Positions 4,757 to 6,018 of a stretch of DNA of 6,018 bases are shown here, piece after piece. Numbering within the stretch: the stretch's first letter is position 1; each line of letters begins with the position of its first letter. The position numbers and the translations under genes are program-made. The stretch is taken from contig JAIRMK010000140.1 of NCBI GenBank assembly GCA_031258755.1, forward strand, positions 1-6,018, given 5' to 3'. Under the pieces are notes generated by a model. That model did no database searches, had not been told where the DNA came from, and saw only the letters and a program-made list of their open reading frames with translations. Origin of the DNA: Prevotellaceae bacterium (lineage in GTDB: Bacteria > Bacteroidota > Bacteroidia > Bacteroidales > UBA932).

Positions 4757-6018
4757 TTAACGTGTTCCCATGTAGTGACGTACGCACCGAAATCCGACGA
4801 ATGAACGTGAAGAGTCCTGGTATTCAAAAGTACGCGATCCACATTGTAAGAAATAAGAAATATCTTTCCACGATCCGCCGCGGATTACTTTACGTTTTTT
4901 CATGGCGGGATCGGAAGTTTTAGCGTTGTAAACATAACTCGGCATAATGTCGTGATAGAAGCTGTAGGAGTTTTCGTCATACGCATTGGCCGTCCACTCG
5001 GCCACATTGCCGGCCATATCATATAAGCCATAATCGTTCGGGTCATACGAGCCTACCGGCACCGTACGCACGCCGCCATCGAGGTCGTATTTTCCGCGTT
5101 GCGGTTTAAAATTGGCCAGGTAACACCCTTCTTTATTGGTGGTATAGGGGCCGCCCCACGGGAAGAGTTGTCCCTGCAAACCTCCCCGCGCCGCATATTC
5201 CCATTCCACTTCACTGGGCAAACGGTAATTATGCCCTCCTCTATTATATTTGTTGTGCGAATTTTCCATCATTTCTGTACGCCAGTGGCAAAAGGCGCTG
5301 GCTTGTTTCCATGTCACCCCCACCACCGGATAATCATTGTAGGCCGGGTGCCAAAAGTAGCGGGTTGTAAACGGCTCATTGTAGGAATAAATAAAATCGC
5401 GTATCCAGCATAAGGTGTCGGGATATATCAAGGTGCGGTCGCGTACAATAAAAGATCCGCGGTTTTGCACTTCTTCCTCTTCCCCATTGGCATTGATTAC
5501 GGTTCCCACGTAACGCTGTTTGTCATAATCATAACGTGTTTTTGCGGCTTGATACACATCAATCCACGCGTACTCATAAGCCAGACGGCGCACATCCACC
5601 TCGCGGCGGCCAAATATTGATTCTTCCTCCGAATAGTTCATGGAGCTCAGTATTTCACGTTGTCCCTCATCCCTATAGTCAATGCGGGTCCTCCAATTCA
5701 GGACCGGTTGTATTTCTTCTTCCATGGTTTCATCCTCCACAAGAAATTCTGTAAATTGCTCGGACAATATACGACGAGCAGTAGAATCTTTTACATAATT
5801 TACAAACTGCCGATATTCAAAATTGGTAATCTCCGTTTGATCCATCCAGAATGCATCAATGGTGATGGTTTTAACATTGGCATTCAACGATTGGGTAACA
5901 TCCTGGTCGTTCACGCCTAAAAGGAAAGGGCCGGAAGGAACGTAAACCATACCGGAGGGAGGCGTTTCCGAATAACTCAACGCACGACCTTTACTTCCGC
6001 GATTTAAATCCCCCGAAT
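4757..6018 (-). CDS. gldK: Type IX secretion ring lipoprotein GldK/PorK, 5' end outside window
   Basis: GldK is an outer-membrane lipoprotein that forms the periplasmic T9SS ring with GldN. The reading frame stays open to the right edge. Counting from the first full codon at 6016-6014 gives 420 residues, beginning SGDLNRGSKGRA. The signal peptide and lipobox Cys lie beyond the window, so the TTG at 5980 is not the start. The fold is that of formylglycine-generating enzyme (FGE-sulfatase/SUMF1). Visible blocks are GMVYVPSGPFLLG at the start of the domain, DAFWMDQTEITNFEYRQF, GVTWKQASAFCHWR, YRLPSEVEWEYAARGG, DMAGNVAEW and RGGSWKD ending in FVGFRCVR. An acidic insertion (LVEDETMEEEIQPV and onward) separates the first and second parts, as in other GldK proteins. 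Of the FGE catalytic Cys pair, the first appears to be Ser while the second position is Cys (codon 4841-4843), so enzyme activity is unlikely. It is the first gene of the cluster visible here; its promoter is outside. Confidence 0.95.
   Translation of the reverse strand, partial: SGDLNRGSKGRALSYSETPPSGMVYVPSGPFLLGVNDQDVTQSLNANVKTITIDAFWMDQTEITNFEYRQFVNYVKDSTARRILSEQFTEFLVEDETMEEEIQPVLNWRTRIDYRDEGQREILSSMNYSEEESIFGRREVDVRRLAYEYAWIDVYQAAKTRYDYDKQRYVGTVINANGEEEEVQNRGSFIVRDRTLIYPDTLCWIRDFIYSYNEPFTTRYFWHPAYNDYPVVGVTWKQASAFCHWRTEMMENSHNKYNRGGHNYRLPSEVEWEYAARGGLQGQLFPWGGPYTTNKEGCYLANFKPQRGKYDLDGGVRTVPVGSYDPNDYGLYDMAGNVAEWTANAYDENSYSFYHDIMPSYVYNAKTSDPAMKKRKVIRGGSWKDISYFLQCGSRTFEYQDSSRSFVGFRCVRHYMGTR

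Overview
The window comes from a Bacteroidota chromosome, most likely order Bacteroidales. The evidence is a contiguous minus-strand gldK-gldL-gldM-gldN (porK-porL-porM-porN) cluster, which encodes the core of the type IX secretion system (T9SS) and is restricted to this phylum. Translation starts lack strong Shine-Dalgarno sequences, and TAnnTTTG-type -7 boxes sit in the A/T-rich gaps, both typical of the phylum. The exact genus cannot be read from the sequence.

Layout, left to right. Positions 1-366 hold no complete gene. At the left edge a short open frame (2-94, plus strand) runs in from outside and stops. It is followed by a candidate hairpin terminator and then three tandem copies of a 21-bp unit (189-251) sharing the core CGGAAACAT. 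On the opposite strand these read TGTTTCCG..., which resembles the multiple terminal repeats of an IS21-family insertion sequence. The interpretation offered is that positions 1-247 are the tail of such an element. Between that and the first gene lie two distinct perfect palindromes (285-303 and 313-330), a 33-bp-period direct repeat and a Bacteroidota -7 box (338-345), together a compact control region.

Positions 367-1464 (plus) encode a complete class II Fic-domain adenylyltransferase. It has an N-terminal inhibitory motif, an intact HPFDDGNGR active site and a C-terminal winged-helix-like region. Its winged helix and the palindromes in front of it suggest autoregulation, which is inference.

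Positions 1465-1509 are a short gap between convergent genes, with three copies of CACATTA, one of which supplies the gldN stop codon. Positions 1510 to the right edge are the T9SS operon, transcribed right to left: gldK (5' end cut off by the window), 32 bp, gldL, 4 bp, gldM, 4 bp, gldN. GldL and GldM form the inner-membrane, proton-driven motor. The lipoprotein GldK and the periplasmic protein GldN form the ring under the outer membrane to which the motor's periplasmic shaft couples. Together they drive export of proteins with C-terminal T9SS signals across the outer membrane.

No obviously new multi-gene system is present. The least explained DNA is the 250-360 control region in front of fic and the repeat arrays on either side of that gene.
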